From assembly GCF_002237645.1 (NCBI RefSeq), contig NZ_MJUZ01000006.1:1-64000 (forward strand): DNA of 64,000 bases, in the 5' to 3' direction. The position numbers and the translations under genes were made by a program. Positions 11,235 to 18,888 of this stretch are shown here, one piece after another. This DNA comes from Desulfovibrio sp. MES5 (GTDB lineage: Bacteria > Desulfobacterota > Desulfovibrionia > Desulfovibrionales > Desulfovibrionaceae). Within the stretch, counting starts at the first letter, position 1. Each line of letters opens with the position of its first letter. The notes under the pieces were generated by a model. It did no database searches, was not told where the DNA came from, and was given only the letters and a program-made list of their open reading frames with translations.

Positions 11235-11859
11235 GGCAGTATCCTATATGTTGTGCTTCCGCTTTTGGGCTTGCTGTTTTGAAGCCCCTCATGCGGTAGC
11301 TGTTATCCTTGTTTTTCATAGCTGTGAAGGTGCGCGGCCCGGCAGTTCGGCCAGTACGACTAGTCCGACTGGCTCTGGCTGGGCTGGTTCTGGCTGGCCG
11401 GTTGGCTCTGGCTGGCCCGGGCAGCGCCGCCGGGGTTGCAGGGCCATGTTGCAAGCCGATTGCAGGGCAGTTCGTATGGCTGCCACAAAGAGCGGGCCGT
11501 CTGGCGACGCCCATAGGCGCTTGCCCCAAGGCCGTGGCCTGCCGCGTGCGTGTGGCACTGTGCCTGGCCGCATACGTCTGGTTATTATAGCCTGGTCGTG
11601 TCCGCCTGACCATCACAGACTGGCCGTAGCTGCATATGGCCGTGTCCCGCATGTCTGCGTGCGGCATATGGCCAGCATCTTTATTTCAGCGTGGTTTTTT
11701 TTGCGGTTTAGCGCAAGACAATTGCGCGGCTTTTCATGTGGGACAGCTCAAAAGCCATCAAAATACACCACGCGATATGAAGCCGGAATTTGCGGGCCCT
11801 GCGGCATAAAGCGGACCGCAGGGCAGGAGGCGTCCCGTCCGCCACGGGACAGAAAAAAT
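11235..11859. other. Intergenic region with degenerate short tandem repeats
   Basis: No convincing gene. Bases 11340-11420 carry a degenerate tandem of GGCTCTGGCTGG-type units. Bases 11795-11824 form a GC-rich hairpin (arms GCCCTGCGG and CCGCAGGGC) and 11831-11848 a shorter one (GTCCCG with CGGGAC). Both lie downstream of the minus-strand gene at 11860 and may end its transcript, although neither is followed by a clear T-run. An open frame across 11173-11667 on the minus strand looks like chance, as it has low-complexity content and no family features. Confidence 0.5.
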
Positions 11860-12303
11860 TTACTTGATAAGGTGCACAGCCCTGACTCCCATAACAGGAG
11901 CCTTGTCGGCGGCCACCCTGATTCTGCCCTTGAGGCGAACCTTTGTGCCGGGGGCCAGATTCGCGCCCTTGAGGGCCTTGGGACCGATGGCAGCCGTCAT
12001 GCGGCCAGTGCCGTCCTCAACAATATAGCGGTTCTTTTGACCGTCGACCTTTTCCACAATGGTGCCCACGATCAAGGCCGGGCTCTTGTTGGGAGCCGTC
12101 AACGCCTTGGCGACGGTATCCACTTCCTGCAGCTTTGCCGCGCCCTGGCCTTTTTCGTGCGGGGCCCTGGCTTTGACCTTGTGGGGAGCCGGGGCCGCAA
12201 CGCCCTGGGAGTCGCTTACGGAGGCGGTGTTTTCAGCGGCATTGGCCGCCTGGACAGGCAGGACAATGGCGGCAGCCATAATCAGAACGAGAACATAACG
12301 CAT
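11860..12303 (-). CDS. Third periplasmic OB-fold (YgiW/YdeI-like) protein
   Basis: 147 aa. The signal peptide MRYVLVLIMAAAIVLPVQA is followed by a charged Ala/Pro/Lys-rich linker of about 50 residues, then an OB-fold (LIVGTIVEKVDGQKNRYIVE, GRMTAAIGPKAL, VRLKGRIRV). The domain is the same as in the two proteins of the operon downstream, but the linker is specific to this copy. The ATG at 12303 has GGAGG 6 bases upstream, so I reject the longer frame starting at 12375. About 600 bases of noncoding DNA separate it from the operon, so it probably has its own promoter. Confidence 0.82.
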   Translation of the reverse strand: MRYVLVLIMAAAIVLPVQAANAAENTASVSDSQGVAAPAPHKVKARAPHEKGQGAAKLQEVDTVAKALTAPNKSPALIVGTIVEKVDGQKNRYIVEDGTGRMTAAIGPKALKGANLAPGTKVRLKGRIRVAADKAPVMGVRAVHLIK

Positions 12304-12515
12304 AAATCCTCCAGAAATTTTGTCTATCACGCTGTGGGGGCGCATGACGCGCCACGCAGATACAACCTGCGCCACGGGGCGTCAGCAAAGCGTTAGGAAG
12401 ACATGCGCCACCCAAAAAGACGCAAAAAACATTGAGGCACGACCCGGCACAGCCCTGACGGACTGCCGCCACGTACTTCTTGTGGACACTCGCCAAAGCT
12501 GCTATGCTGCTGGGC

Positions 12516-12773
12516 ATGAAAGAGCTTGACCCACACACGATTCGCCCTTGCCTCGCTTGCGGCGGCACCAATGTTTATCTGGAATCCATGTTGCCACCAG
12601 GAAGGCGGCAGGAAGTCTGGCGGGTGGTTTGCTCATGTGGACAGACCTCACAGCAATGGTCTGTCTCGCAGGGGGCGGCCATCCGGGCCTGGAACCGCAA
12701 CCTGGCCAGCGCCAATGAAATGGACGCCAGCCCCGCGCCTGTGGCAAACCCGCGTCCGCCCCTCAAGCCCTGA
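12516..12773 (+). CDS. Lar-like small zinc-ribbon (restriction alleviation family) protein
   Basis: 85 aa. The order of features matches the Lar restriction-alleviation family: a CLACGG knuckle near the N-terminus, a central Trp-Arg-Val-Val-Cys strand leading to CSCG, then AIRAWNRNL. These families are usually carried by phages and prophages, where Lar relieves type I restriction. The ATG at 12516 gives the family N-terminus (MKELDPHTIRPC); a TTG at 12480 would add 12 residues of no recognisable content. It lies next to the phage repressor in the opposite orientation, so it may belong to the phage-like region. Function here is inferred from the family only. Confidence 0.7.
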   Translation: MKELDPHTIRPCLACGGTNVYLESMLPPGRRQEVWRVVCSCGQTSQQWSVSQGAAIRAWNRNLASANEMDASPAPVANPRPPLKP

Positions 12774-12779
12774 AGCATC

Positions 12780-12855
12780 TCGGGGCAAGGATTTTTCTGA
12801 AAATCCTTTGCAGAGCAGTTAACTCATTTCATTGGTAAACTGCTCTAGCCGGAAG
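12780..12855. repeat. Dispersed intergenic repeat (GAGCAGTTAAC family)
   Basis: Shares GGCAAGGATTTT, GAGCAGTTAACTCATT and the closing CTGCTCTAG with copies at 24740-24890 and 38171-38296, and more distantly with 61500-61600. The copies are only in intergenic DNA. Within each, AAGGATTTT-AAAATCCTT can pair as a small hairpin. Origin and role are unknown. Confidence 0.75.
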
Positions 12856-12905
12856 GTCGGGACTTCATCAAGCCCGCAAAGCCGCTCTACAGCACGCTGC
12901 ACCAA

Positions 12906-12924
12906 GGCCGCCATGCGGCTTTTT
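12906..12924 (+). terminator. Compact intrinsic terminator
   Basis: Stem GCCGC/GCGGC with a CAT loop directly followed by five T residues. It is correctly placed to end transcription of the Lar-like gene 130 bases upstream. Confidence 0.6.
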
Positions 12925-13069
12925 GCGTATGGTCTGGTCGCCAAAGTCTGGCACGAAGCCTGATCGCGAAAGTCAGCCTGCAAAAAAAATCAGACCTGAC
13001 AACCCCTGACGCGCGCGCACTGCGGGCAAGGCTCTGCCCCCTGCGGGCAACGCAGTGCCGCCTCTGGCA

Positions 13070-13320
13070 GGCTTCGTATCCGGCGTATCCGGCGTATCCG
13101 GCGTTTTCGGTGTGGCGTTCGTGTCCGCCATCTCCGGTGTATTCGGCGTAACCGGCGTAGCTGTCATATCCGGCGCAGCGCTCGCAGCACCCGCGCGGGA
13201 TTATTGCCACGGCCCTGTAGCCGCGCAGCCCAGGCCGTCCTGACTGGCCCAGCCCTGCTTCCGTCTCAGTCCTGCTCCCGGCCCAGCCCTGCTCCCTTCC
13301 CAGTCCAGCTTCCGGCTCAG
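13070..13320. repeat. Short degenerate tandem repeats next to the repressor
   Basis: Bases 13075-13165 are a run of TCCGGCGTA-like 9-base units and 13235-13320 a run of CAGTCCAGCTTCC-like units. Open frames through them encode only Ser-Gly-Val or Pro-Asp-Thr repeats, with no start signals of note, so I treat them as noncoding. Similar tracts occur at 9590-9660 (inside the response regulator gene) and 11340-11420. Confidence 0.6.
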
Positions 13321-13988
13321 TCCAGTTCCCGCCCCACCCACACGGCGCGCCCTATAACGCGCACGAGATCAGCTAGCTGTTCGCCGGTATCCGCCTCTAT
13401 GGGCGCATAGTCGGGATTGAAGCTTGTCAGAATGAGCCTGCCCGGCATGGCGTTGACCACCTTGAGGTACACCATATCTTCCACGCCCACCGCATAGATG
13501 CGGCCCGGCACGGGATCGCGCTGCCCCTGGTCTATGAGCACAACGTCATTGTGCATGATCTGCGGTTGCATGCTGTCGCCCGAAACGCGCAGAAGGACCA
13601 TCTGCGATGGGTTGCCCTTGCGGTGGAGAAAATCCCAGCGAAAAGCATAGTGCCGCAGCACCTCGCCGCCCGTTTCAAAGCTGCCCCTGCCAGCGGAAAG
13701 CCTGGCTTCCACCATGGGCACCATGACCAGCCTGGCCTCGCCCGCGCCGCCGTCGTCAACGGCCTCCTTGCCAGCCAACAGCCAGTCAAGGGAACAGTCC
13801 AGCGCCTCAGCCAGACGCACCGCAAACTCGCCCTTGGGCATCTGCCCTTTTTCGTATTGCTGAATGGTGGTCAGGCTTACCCCTACCTCGTTGGCCACAT
13901 CCTGCTTGTGCAGGCCAAGAGTCTCGCGCCGCTGGCGCAAACGCTGCGCGAAGATTCTGGACAAATTCACTCCTGCTGCTGTTTTCAT
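13317..13988 (-). CDS. CI/LexA-like phage repressor with S24 peptidase domain
   Basis: 223 aa. The N-terminal Cro/CI helix-turn-helix covers about residues 11-70 (QDVANEVGVSLTTIQQYEKG, then LAEALDCSLDWLLAG). The C-terminal domain is peptidase S24 with the nucleophile serine in GDSMQPQI and the general-base lysine in VYLKVVN. An Ala-Gly pair just after the DNA-binding domain fits the usual self-cleavage site. Such repressors hold phage late genes silent and are inactivated by RecA filaments after DNA damage. It is divergent from the plus-strand phage module and separated from it by an AT-rich region with repeated motifs, so control of that module is the natural inference. Confidence 0.9.
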   Translation of the reverse strand: MKTAAGVNLSRIFAQRLRQRRETLGLHKQDVANEVGVSLTTIQQYEKGQMPKGEFAVRLAEALDCSLDWLLAGKEAVDDGGAGEARLVMVPMVEARLSAGRGSFETGGEVLRHYAFRWDFLHRKGNPSQMVLLRVSGDSMQPQIMHNDVVLIDQGQRDPVPGRIYAVGVEDMVYLKVVNAMPGRLILTSFNPDYAPIEADTGEQLADLVRVIGRAVWVGRELD

Positions 13989-14296
13989 GGCGCTTCCATT
14001 GGCAAAAGTACCGTTTTAAAACTTTTCTTTAAAAACTCTTGAAAGGTTTTATTCACCCGCCCAGACCATATCCACTTTTTCTCGATCTTACAATCTTTTC
14101 TTTTAAAACAGCGCAAAATCGCAGCGTATAGCTAGGATTTTTGCCCTAAAATCTGGCCTTATGTAAAATAAAACATATAAATAACAGCATTATAAATCTT
14201 TTCTTTTAATTAAAAACTTTTCCCTTGCTCGTTAAAATAAAAAATTATAAATCTTCCCATAGCACGACATTCCATATTCACTTCAGGGAGCATAGC
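13989..14296. promoter_or_regulatory. Repressor-activator control region with three repeated motifs
   Basis: A strongly AT-rich stretch between the divergent repressor and first phage-like gene, in contrast to the GC-rich flanks. The motif CTTTTCTTTTAA or a one-base variant occurs three times, near 14022-14034, 14094-14106 and 14198-14210, each followed by A residues. These are the best candidates for repressor operators. Divergent promoters must lie here. The repeats are read directly; their use as operators is inferred. Confidence 0.55.
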
Positions 14297-14605
14297 ATGT
14301 CAGAATTTAATAACAACATCGAAACCGTAAGCGCTGTGCTGGACATTTTGCAAAACAACGCCCTCCCCGCCCAAAAACCTGTGCTGCGCCTGCTGGGTGA
14401 CCACCTGCGTCTGCTTGTCCGCTGCATGGACGAAGAGGCGCTCTGCCCGCCGCACATGCCCTCAGGCACGCCCACGCCCGGCACATCCCGGCTGGCCGCA
14501 TTCCCGCCCGTTACGGATGCTTCGCGCCTGGCGGAGAGTTCGCACATGGCGGCCGCTGACGGAACCGCGCGGAGATTTCAAGAGGTGGGTCATGTACGCC
14601 AGTAG
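14297..14605 (+). CDS. Small phage-region protein of unknown function
   Basis: 102 aa starting MSEFNNNIETVSAVLDIL. The start has GGGAG 6 bases upstream. The N-terminal half looks helical (LDILQNNALPAQKPVLRLLG) and the second half is Pro/Ala-rich and probably disordered. I do not recognise a family. It overlaps the Mor-like gene by 14 bases, so the two are co-translated, and it is the first gene after the control region. It could be a small regulator or accessory factor of the activator. Confidence 0.6.
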   Translation: MSEFNNNIETVSAVLDILQNNALPAQKPVLRLLGDHLRLLVRCMDEEALCPPHMPSGTPTPGTSRLAAFPPVTDASRLAESSHMAAADGTARRFQEVGHVRQ

Positions 14606-15242
14606 CGCATCCGGCGCGGCCCCTGCCCGCATTTACTCTTCTGCCCGCACGGCCAGCGCCGCGCCCACGCCCCAAGGCAAAACACCGCGACCAGCGGCTT
14701 CTGGCGGGCGGCGTTCGTGGGGACAGGCCCTGCTGAAGGCGGATCAGAAAAAGCGCTGGCAACAACTGCTGGAGCATTTGCCCGAAAACATGCGGCAAAT
14801 ATGGCATGCCCTGGGTGGGCAGGAAAAAGGACGGCTGGACGACCTCTGGCGACTGCTTGATACCTATGGCGGGCAGACCATCCGTGTGCCCGCCGTCATA
14901 CCTGCGGAGCGCCATCATCCCCTGTGCCGCCGGTTGGGGAGGCGCTGCGCGGCCAGACTGGTGGCGGCCTTTGGCGGAACCCCGCTGTACGTGCCGCGCT
15001 GTTCTTCCGTGCTCACCAAACTCCGCCAGCAGGAGATCATTGAGACCTTTTCCCGCCATACCGCACAGGGCACAAGCAGCACCGCTGCCGTGGCCTGTCT
15101 GGCCCGGCGGCATGGGCTGTCTGACCGTCAGGTATGGAAAATCCTCAAAAAAGTGGCCTCAGCTCCGGCGCAGGGCCATTTGCTCCACGAGTTCAAAGAA
15201 CTGGGCACACAAAAAGAAAATCAAGATAACCATCTGCAATAA
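14592..15242 (+). CDS. Mor-like transcription activator
   Basis: 216 aa. After a disordered N-terminal third, the middle and C-terminal parts match the Mor/C activator pattern of Mu-like phages: LWRLLDTYGGQTIRVPA, a central RLVAAFGGTPLYVPRC strand pair (dimer domain), then a helix-turn-helix (RQQEIIETFSRHT and ACLARRHGLSDRQVWKILKK). Mor proteins switch on middle or late transcription. The start at 14592 has AGAGGTGG upstream and overlaps the previous gene. A terminator follows at 15283, then the late genes, so it probably activates a promoter in 15310-15480. A Mu-type activator before podovirus-type structural genes is a mosaic arrangement. Confidence 0.78.
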   Translation: MYASSASGAAPARIYSSARTASAAPTPQGKTPRPAASGGRRSWGQALLKADQKKRWQQLLEHLPENMRQIWHALGGQEKGRLDDLWRLLDTYGGQTIRVPAVIPAERHHPLCRRLGRRCAARLVAAFGGTPLYVPRCSSVLTKLRQQEIIETFSRHTAQGTSSTAAVACLARRHGLSDRQVWKILKKVASAPAQGHLLHEFKELGTQKENQDNHLQ

Positions 15243-15282
15243 ATAGTAAAAACACCAAACTGCACAGGCAAAAATATTTATA

Positions 15283-15308
15283 AGCCCGCGAAATCGTGGG
15301 CTTTTTTT
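15283..15308 (+). terminator. Intrinsic terminator after the Mor-like gene
   Basis: Stem AGCCCGCG/CGTGGGCT with an AAAT loop, followed by seven T residues. It separates the regulatory genes from the late operon. Confidence 0.85.
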
Positions 15309-15483
15309 ATTTCATTTTTGGCCTGAAAGGGGGGTCTGCACAGTCCCGACCCGCGCCAGCCGGGGAAATAGCGGTGCTGAACCCGTTCAGTCTTACCGCG
15401 AGCCGCCTTTTTGGCATGTTGTACCCACGCCGCCGATGACGGAGGCGCAACGCTCACAGCCATCATGACCGGGAGAACATGCC

Positions 15484-16167
15484 ATGACCGCATTTTTTCA
15501 AAAAGCCCACGACTTCACCGCCCGATGGGAAGGCGGCCTTTCCGACCATCCCGCTGACCCCGGCGGCCTGACCATGTACGGCGTTTCACTGCGCTGGGTT
15601 CAGGACCTGGCCCGCCAGGCCCGCGAGGACTGCCTGCGTCAGGCCCGCAGCTGTGACGGCTGCTCCGATGCGCGCACCCCCAGGTGCGGCTATGCCAGCC
15701 TTGATATGGACATGGACGGCGATGTGGACGCTGACGACATCCGCGCCTGCACCAGGGCGCAGGCCGCCGCTCTGTTCAAAAAACACTTCTGGGACAAGCT
15801 CGGCTGCGGCGGGCTTCCCCTGCCCCTGGCCGTGACCCTGTATGACGGCGCCGTGAACATGGGCCCGGCCCGGGCCGTGCGCCAGATGCAGCGGGCCATG
15901 AACACTGTGGGGGAATCTGAGCTCGACCGCTACGTGCCCATTGCCGAAGACGGCATCATGGGGCCGCGCACGGGCCAACTGGCTGAGGCGCTGGAACAGG
16001 GCGGCAAACACTGGTTCGCGGCCCGTCAGGTACTGCGCCTGCGTGATGCTTTTTACCGTGACCTTGCCGCGCGGCGGCCCTCCATGCAGGTGTTTCTGGC
16101 GGGGTGGCGCAACCGGGTCAAAGCCTTGAACCAGTATCTGGCTGAACTGGAAAGGGAGGACGGCTGA
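15484..16167 (+). CDS. Phage endolysin, GH108-type muramidase with Ca-loop insertion
   Basis: 227 aa. The N-terminus FTARWEGGLSDHPADPGGLT carries the glutamate and the DHPxDPGG signature of glycoside hydrolase 108 N-acetylmuramidases, and the C-terminal part (LYDGAVNMGPARAVRQMQ, then DGIMGPRT) fits the rest of the domain and its peptidoglycan-binding-like end. Between them, about residues 50-95, is a cysteine-containing insertion with DMDMDGDVDADDI, an EF-hand or dockerin-like calcium loop not usual for this family. It lacks a signal peptide and therefore relies on the holin gene whose ATG overlaps its stop. It degrades the cell wall for particle release. Confidence 0.88.
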   Translation: MTAFFQKAHDFTARWEGGLSDHPADPGGLTMYGVSLRWVQDLARQAREDCLRQARSCDGCSDARTPRCGYASLDMDMDGDVDADDIRACTRAQAAALFKKHFWDKLGCGGLPLPLAVTLYDGAVNMGPARAVRQMQRAMNTVGESELDRYVPIAEDGIMGPRTGQLAEALEQGGKHWFAARQVLRLRDAFYRDLAARRPSMQVFLAGWRNRVKALNQYLAELEREDG

Positions 16168-16478
16168 TGTGGATGTTGCTTGGCAAACTTCTTGGCGGCC
16201 TCACGGGCCTCGCGGACAGGATCGTGCCCGACCGCAACCGGCAGAACGAGGCCCAGAGCCGTATCAATGAGGCTGAGGTTTCTGGCGCGCCAGCCAGCCG
16301 CATGCGCCTGTGGCGTTCGTTTCTTGGCTGGGTGCTGGCCCTGCTGTTTTGCTGGGAGGTCGTAGGGCGTCTGGTTATCGTGCCGCTGTTTTTCGCCGGA
16401 TGGGGCGACAAACTGCCGCCCTCGGCCCTGGATCAGGTCATGGCCCTTCTTTTGGGCATGCTGGGACTGGGATTTTGA
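16167..16478 (+). CDS. Holin-like membrane protein
   Basis: 103 aa. A short N-terminal amphipathic stretch and a charged segment (DRNRQNEAQSRINEAE) precede two hydrophobic segments (WVLALLFCWEVVGRLVIVPLF and VMALLLGMLGLGF). This layout fits the Holin_3TMs family found beside GH108 endolysins. The start overlaps the endolysin stop, so both are made together as a lysis cassette. Its role would be to permeabilise the inner membrane. Confidence 0.75.
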   Translation: MWMLLGKLLGGLTGLADRIVPDRNRQNEAQSRINEAEVSGAPASRMRLWRSFLGWVLALLFCWEVVGRLVIVPLFFAGWGDKLPPSALDQVMALLLGMLGLGF

Positions 16479-16698
16479 CAGGGGCGACGCGGCTGCAAAA
16501 AACGACGCCCTGAAAAAACGCGACCGACACGTCCAAGCCCAGATAACCAGCCCCCTGGCTATTGCATCCTGAAAGCCCGCGCCTGGAAAGCCGCATGCAA
16601 CACGCGGCGCGGCCCACGGGGCTGCGGTACTGCGAGACTGCGGGACTGCGGGACTGCGGTAGTGCGGCATGTTCAAACGCAGCACAATGGAGATCATC

Positions 16699-17118
16699 AT
16701 GACTATGGATATTTTTTCTTCATCCGGCGCATCCCTGCTGGTGCTTGGCGTTCAGGGGCTTTTTGCCTGGGCGCTCTGGAGCCTGCGCCGCGCCTTTGTG
16801 CGGCAGGACGACTACCTTTTGCACATACAGCGTGATGCCCGGCGCGAGGCCGCCGCCTGCCGCCGCATCAGCGCTCTGGAAGAAACCCTGCGCCTCACGC
16901 CGGACAATGCCGATCTGGCAGGCCTGCACAACGAACTTTCGACCCTGCGCGGCGAAATACAGGCCCTGAACATTCGCATTTCCGGCCTGGATCGGCTTCT
17001 GGAACGGCTGGAACACAGTCTGGAACGGCAGGAGGACCGCCTGCACCTCATTCCGCCTGTCCGGCAAGGCGCTTTTTTGCGCACGTCCGGCATTGGCGCC
17101 AATGGAGAAAACCACTGA
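16699..17118 (+). CDS. Small membrane-anchored coiled-coil phage protein (DUF2730-like)
   Basis: 139 aa: one N-terminal membrane segment (LLVLGVQGLFAWALWSL) followed by a long charged helix with heptad-like Leu spacing (EIQALNIRISGLDRLLERLE). Size and layout match Mu gp25-type DUF2730 proteins and spanin-like accessory proteins near lysis genes. I chose the ATG at 16699 because GGAG lies about 10 bases before it; 16669 is an alternative. It overlaps the next gene by one base. Function is unknown. Confidence 0.62.
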   Translation: MTMDIFSSSGASLLVLGVQGLFAWALWSLRRAFVRQDDYLLHIQRDARREAAACRRISALEETLRLTPDNADLAGLHNELSTLRGEIQALNIRISGLDRLLERLEHSLERQEDRLHLIPPVRQGAFLRTSGIGANGENH

Positions 17119-17402
17119 TGCCCGCCTCAAGCCCTCGCAGCAGAAAAACGCGGAAAAGCTCGCGCCTGCTGGACAGCCTGGAGCAACGCCTTGATCTGCT
17201 CACGCGCACACTGGGCGAGGCTGAAATTGCCGGAAAAAGCATTGATATCGTCAAGGAAATAAAAGAGCTGCACGCAATTTTACGTTCATTGCGCGAGGAA
17301 GACGCGCCCGATGCGCCGCCCAAGGTCGTGGTGGTGTGGGGCGGCCCGCCCAGTTCATCGTCTGGCAAGGGGTCCTCGTCAGAAGCCACCGTGGCCCCTT
17401 GA
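17118..17402 (+). CDS. Small phage protein, possible terminase small subunit
   Basis: 94 aa. A basic N-terminal tail leads into a helical centre (LLDSLEQRLDLLTRTLGEAE, then IVKEIKELHAILRSL) and a Ser/Gly-rich end. No family is certain. Its place directly before the large terminase, its size and its basic helical content make it a candidate DNA-recognition subunit, but I see no clear helix-turn-helix. It overlaps the gene before it (TGATG). Confidence 0.5.
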   Translation: MPASSPRSRKTRKSSRLLDSLEQRLDLLTRTLGEAEIAGKSIDIVKEIKELHAILRSLREEDAPDAPPKVVVVWGGPPSSSSGKGSSSEATVAP

Positions 17403-17553
17403 CAGATGTCTTCTGGCAGACGGCCCCAGGCTGACGACCTTCTGGCAGGCTGCCCCCTGGCAGGCAGGCGGATCCCAAACGAGCTGGCCTCACTGCAACG
17501 TGAATCCTTTGAACGCCAGTCTGATCCAGACCACACAGGAGGCTTCAACGCTT

Positions 17554-18888
17554 ATGCCGCATGTCATCCCCTACAGTCCGCGCCCCCTGCAATGGCAGTT
17601 TCACGAGGAGCGCAAGCGCTTCTGCGTGCTGCTCTGCCACAGGCGTTTCGGCAAAACCGTGGCGGCGGTCAATGATCTCATCCGGCAGGCGCTTGTCTCT
17701 GGCCGTGAAGACTGGCGGGCCGCCTATGCCGCGCCATTCCAGGGGCAGGCGAAAGCCGTGGCCTGGGATTACTGCAAGCGCTTTGCCGGAGCCATACCCG
17801 GTTCGCGCTTTCTGGAAAGCGAGCTTGTATGCGTTTTGCCCACCGGAGGCCGCATACGGCTGCTCGGCACCGAGAACGCCCCTGCCCTGCGCGGTCTGTA
17901 TCTGGACGATCTTGTGCTGGACGAACCCGCCGACATGCCGCGTCAGGTCTGGACGCAGATTTTCCGCCCCATGCTGGCAGACCGTCTGGGCCGGGCGCTG
18001 TTCTGCGGCACGCCGCAGGGCACGGACAACCTGCTTTACGATGTCTGGCAGCAGGCCGGAGCCGACACGGAAGGGTTGTGGTCGCGCTTCCGGTTCCCGG
18101 CCTCGCTGACAGGCTACCTGCCCCAGGTTGAACTGGCGGCCGCGCGGCGCAGCATGGACGAAGCCGAATACATGCAGGAGTTTGAATGCTCCTTTGCCGC
18201 CGCCGTGCGCGGGGCCTACTACGCGCCCCTGATGGACGCCGCCGACCGCGAGGGCCGCATTATCCCGCTGCCCTGCGCGCCGGAACTGCCCGTGCACACG
18301 GCCTGGGATCTCGGCATGGATGACGCCACGGCCATCTGGTTTTTTCAGGTGGAGCCTTCGGGCCAGTGGCGCTTTGTGGACTACTACGAAGCATCGGGCG
18401 AGGGCCTTGCCCACTACGCGGGCGTGCTGGCCCAAAAGGCGCGCCCGGCAGGGCAAGCGCCGCTGGACGGCCAGTCTGGCATGGTGGGCCGGGGCTTTAC
18501 CTACGGCACGCATCTGGCCCCGCACGACATCCGCGTGCGCGAGCTGGGCACAGGTCAAAGCCGGTGGGAAAGCGCGGCTCAGCTGGGCATCCGCTTTACC
18601 CTGGCTCCGTCCCTGAGTCTGGCCGACGGAATTGACGCCGTGCGCCGCCGCCTGCCCCGCTGCTGGTTTGACGCCGTTTTTTGCGCGGGGGGCGTCAAGG
18701 CCCTGCGGGCCTACAGACGGCAATGGCGGCCAGGGCAGCAGGCGGCAGGTTCCGGCCCCCTGCACGACTGGACAAGCCACGCGGCAGACGCCCTGCGCTA
18801 CGCGGCCACGGGATTTCGTCCGCCACAGGACGCGCATGGCGGCCAGCGCCGCGCCAAAACCCATTACGATGTCTTTGGAGGCTCCTGA
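17554..18888 (+). CDS. Terminase large subunit
   Basis: 444 aa DNA-packaging motor. The N-terminal ATPase domain has a Walker A-like CHRRFGKT (about residues 26-33), typical of phage terminases, and a Walker B segment LVLDEPADM near residue 120. The coupling motif is near FCGTPQGTDN. The C-terminal nuclease domain has AWDLGMDDATAIWFF, with metal-binding acidic residues, and a late DWTSHAADALRYA. The ATG at 17554 is preceded by AGGAGG, so the 81 residues encoded upstream in frame are not counted. It ends on the start codon of the next gene. No HNH nuclease accompanies it. Confidence 0.92.
   Translation: MPHVIPYSPRPLQWQFHEERKRFCVLLCHRRFGKTVAAVNDLIRQALVSGREDWRAAYAAPFQGQAKAVAWDYCKRFAGAIPGSRFLESELVCVLPTGGRIRLLGTENAPALRGLYLDDLVLDEPADMPRQVWTQIFRPMLADRLGRALFCGTPQGTDNLLYDVWQQAGADTEGLWSRFRFPASLTGYLPQVELAAARRSMDEAEYMQEFECSFAAAVRGAYYAPLMDAADREGRIIPLPCAPELPVHTAWDLGMDDATAIWFFQVEPSGQWRFVDYYEASGEGLAHYAGVLAQKARPAGQAPLDGQSGMVGRGFTYGTHLAPHDIRVRELGTGQSRWESAAQLGIRFTLAPSLSLADGIDAVRRRLPRCWFDAVFCAGGVKALRAYRRQWRPGQQAAGSGPLHDWTSHAADALRYAATGFRPPQDAHGGQRRAKTHYDVFGGS

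Noticed and set aside
11173-11667. 164-codon open frame on the minus strand upstream of the efflux operon
   Set aside because: It overlaps the first YgiW-like gene, its content follows the tandem repeat at 11340-11420, and it has no family features.
12887-13243. Open frames on both strands coding Ser-Gly-Val or Tyr-Ala-Gly repeats
   Set aside because: These are products of a 9-base tandem DNA repeat; no ribosome site or protein family supports them.
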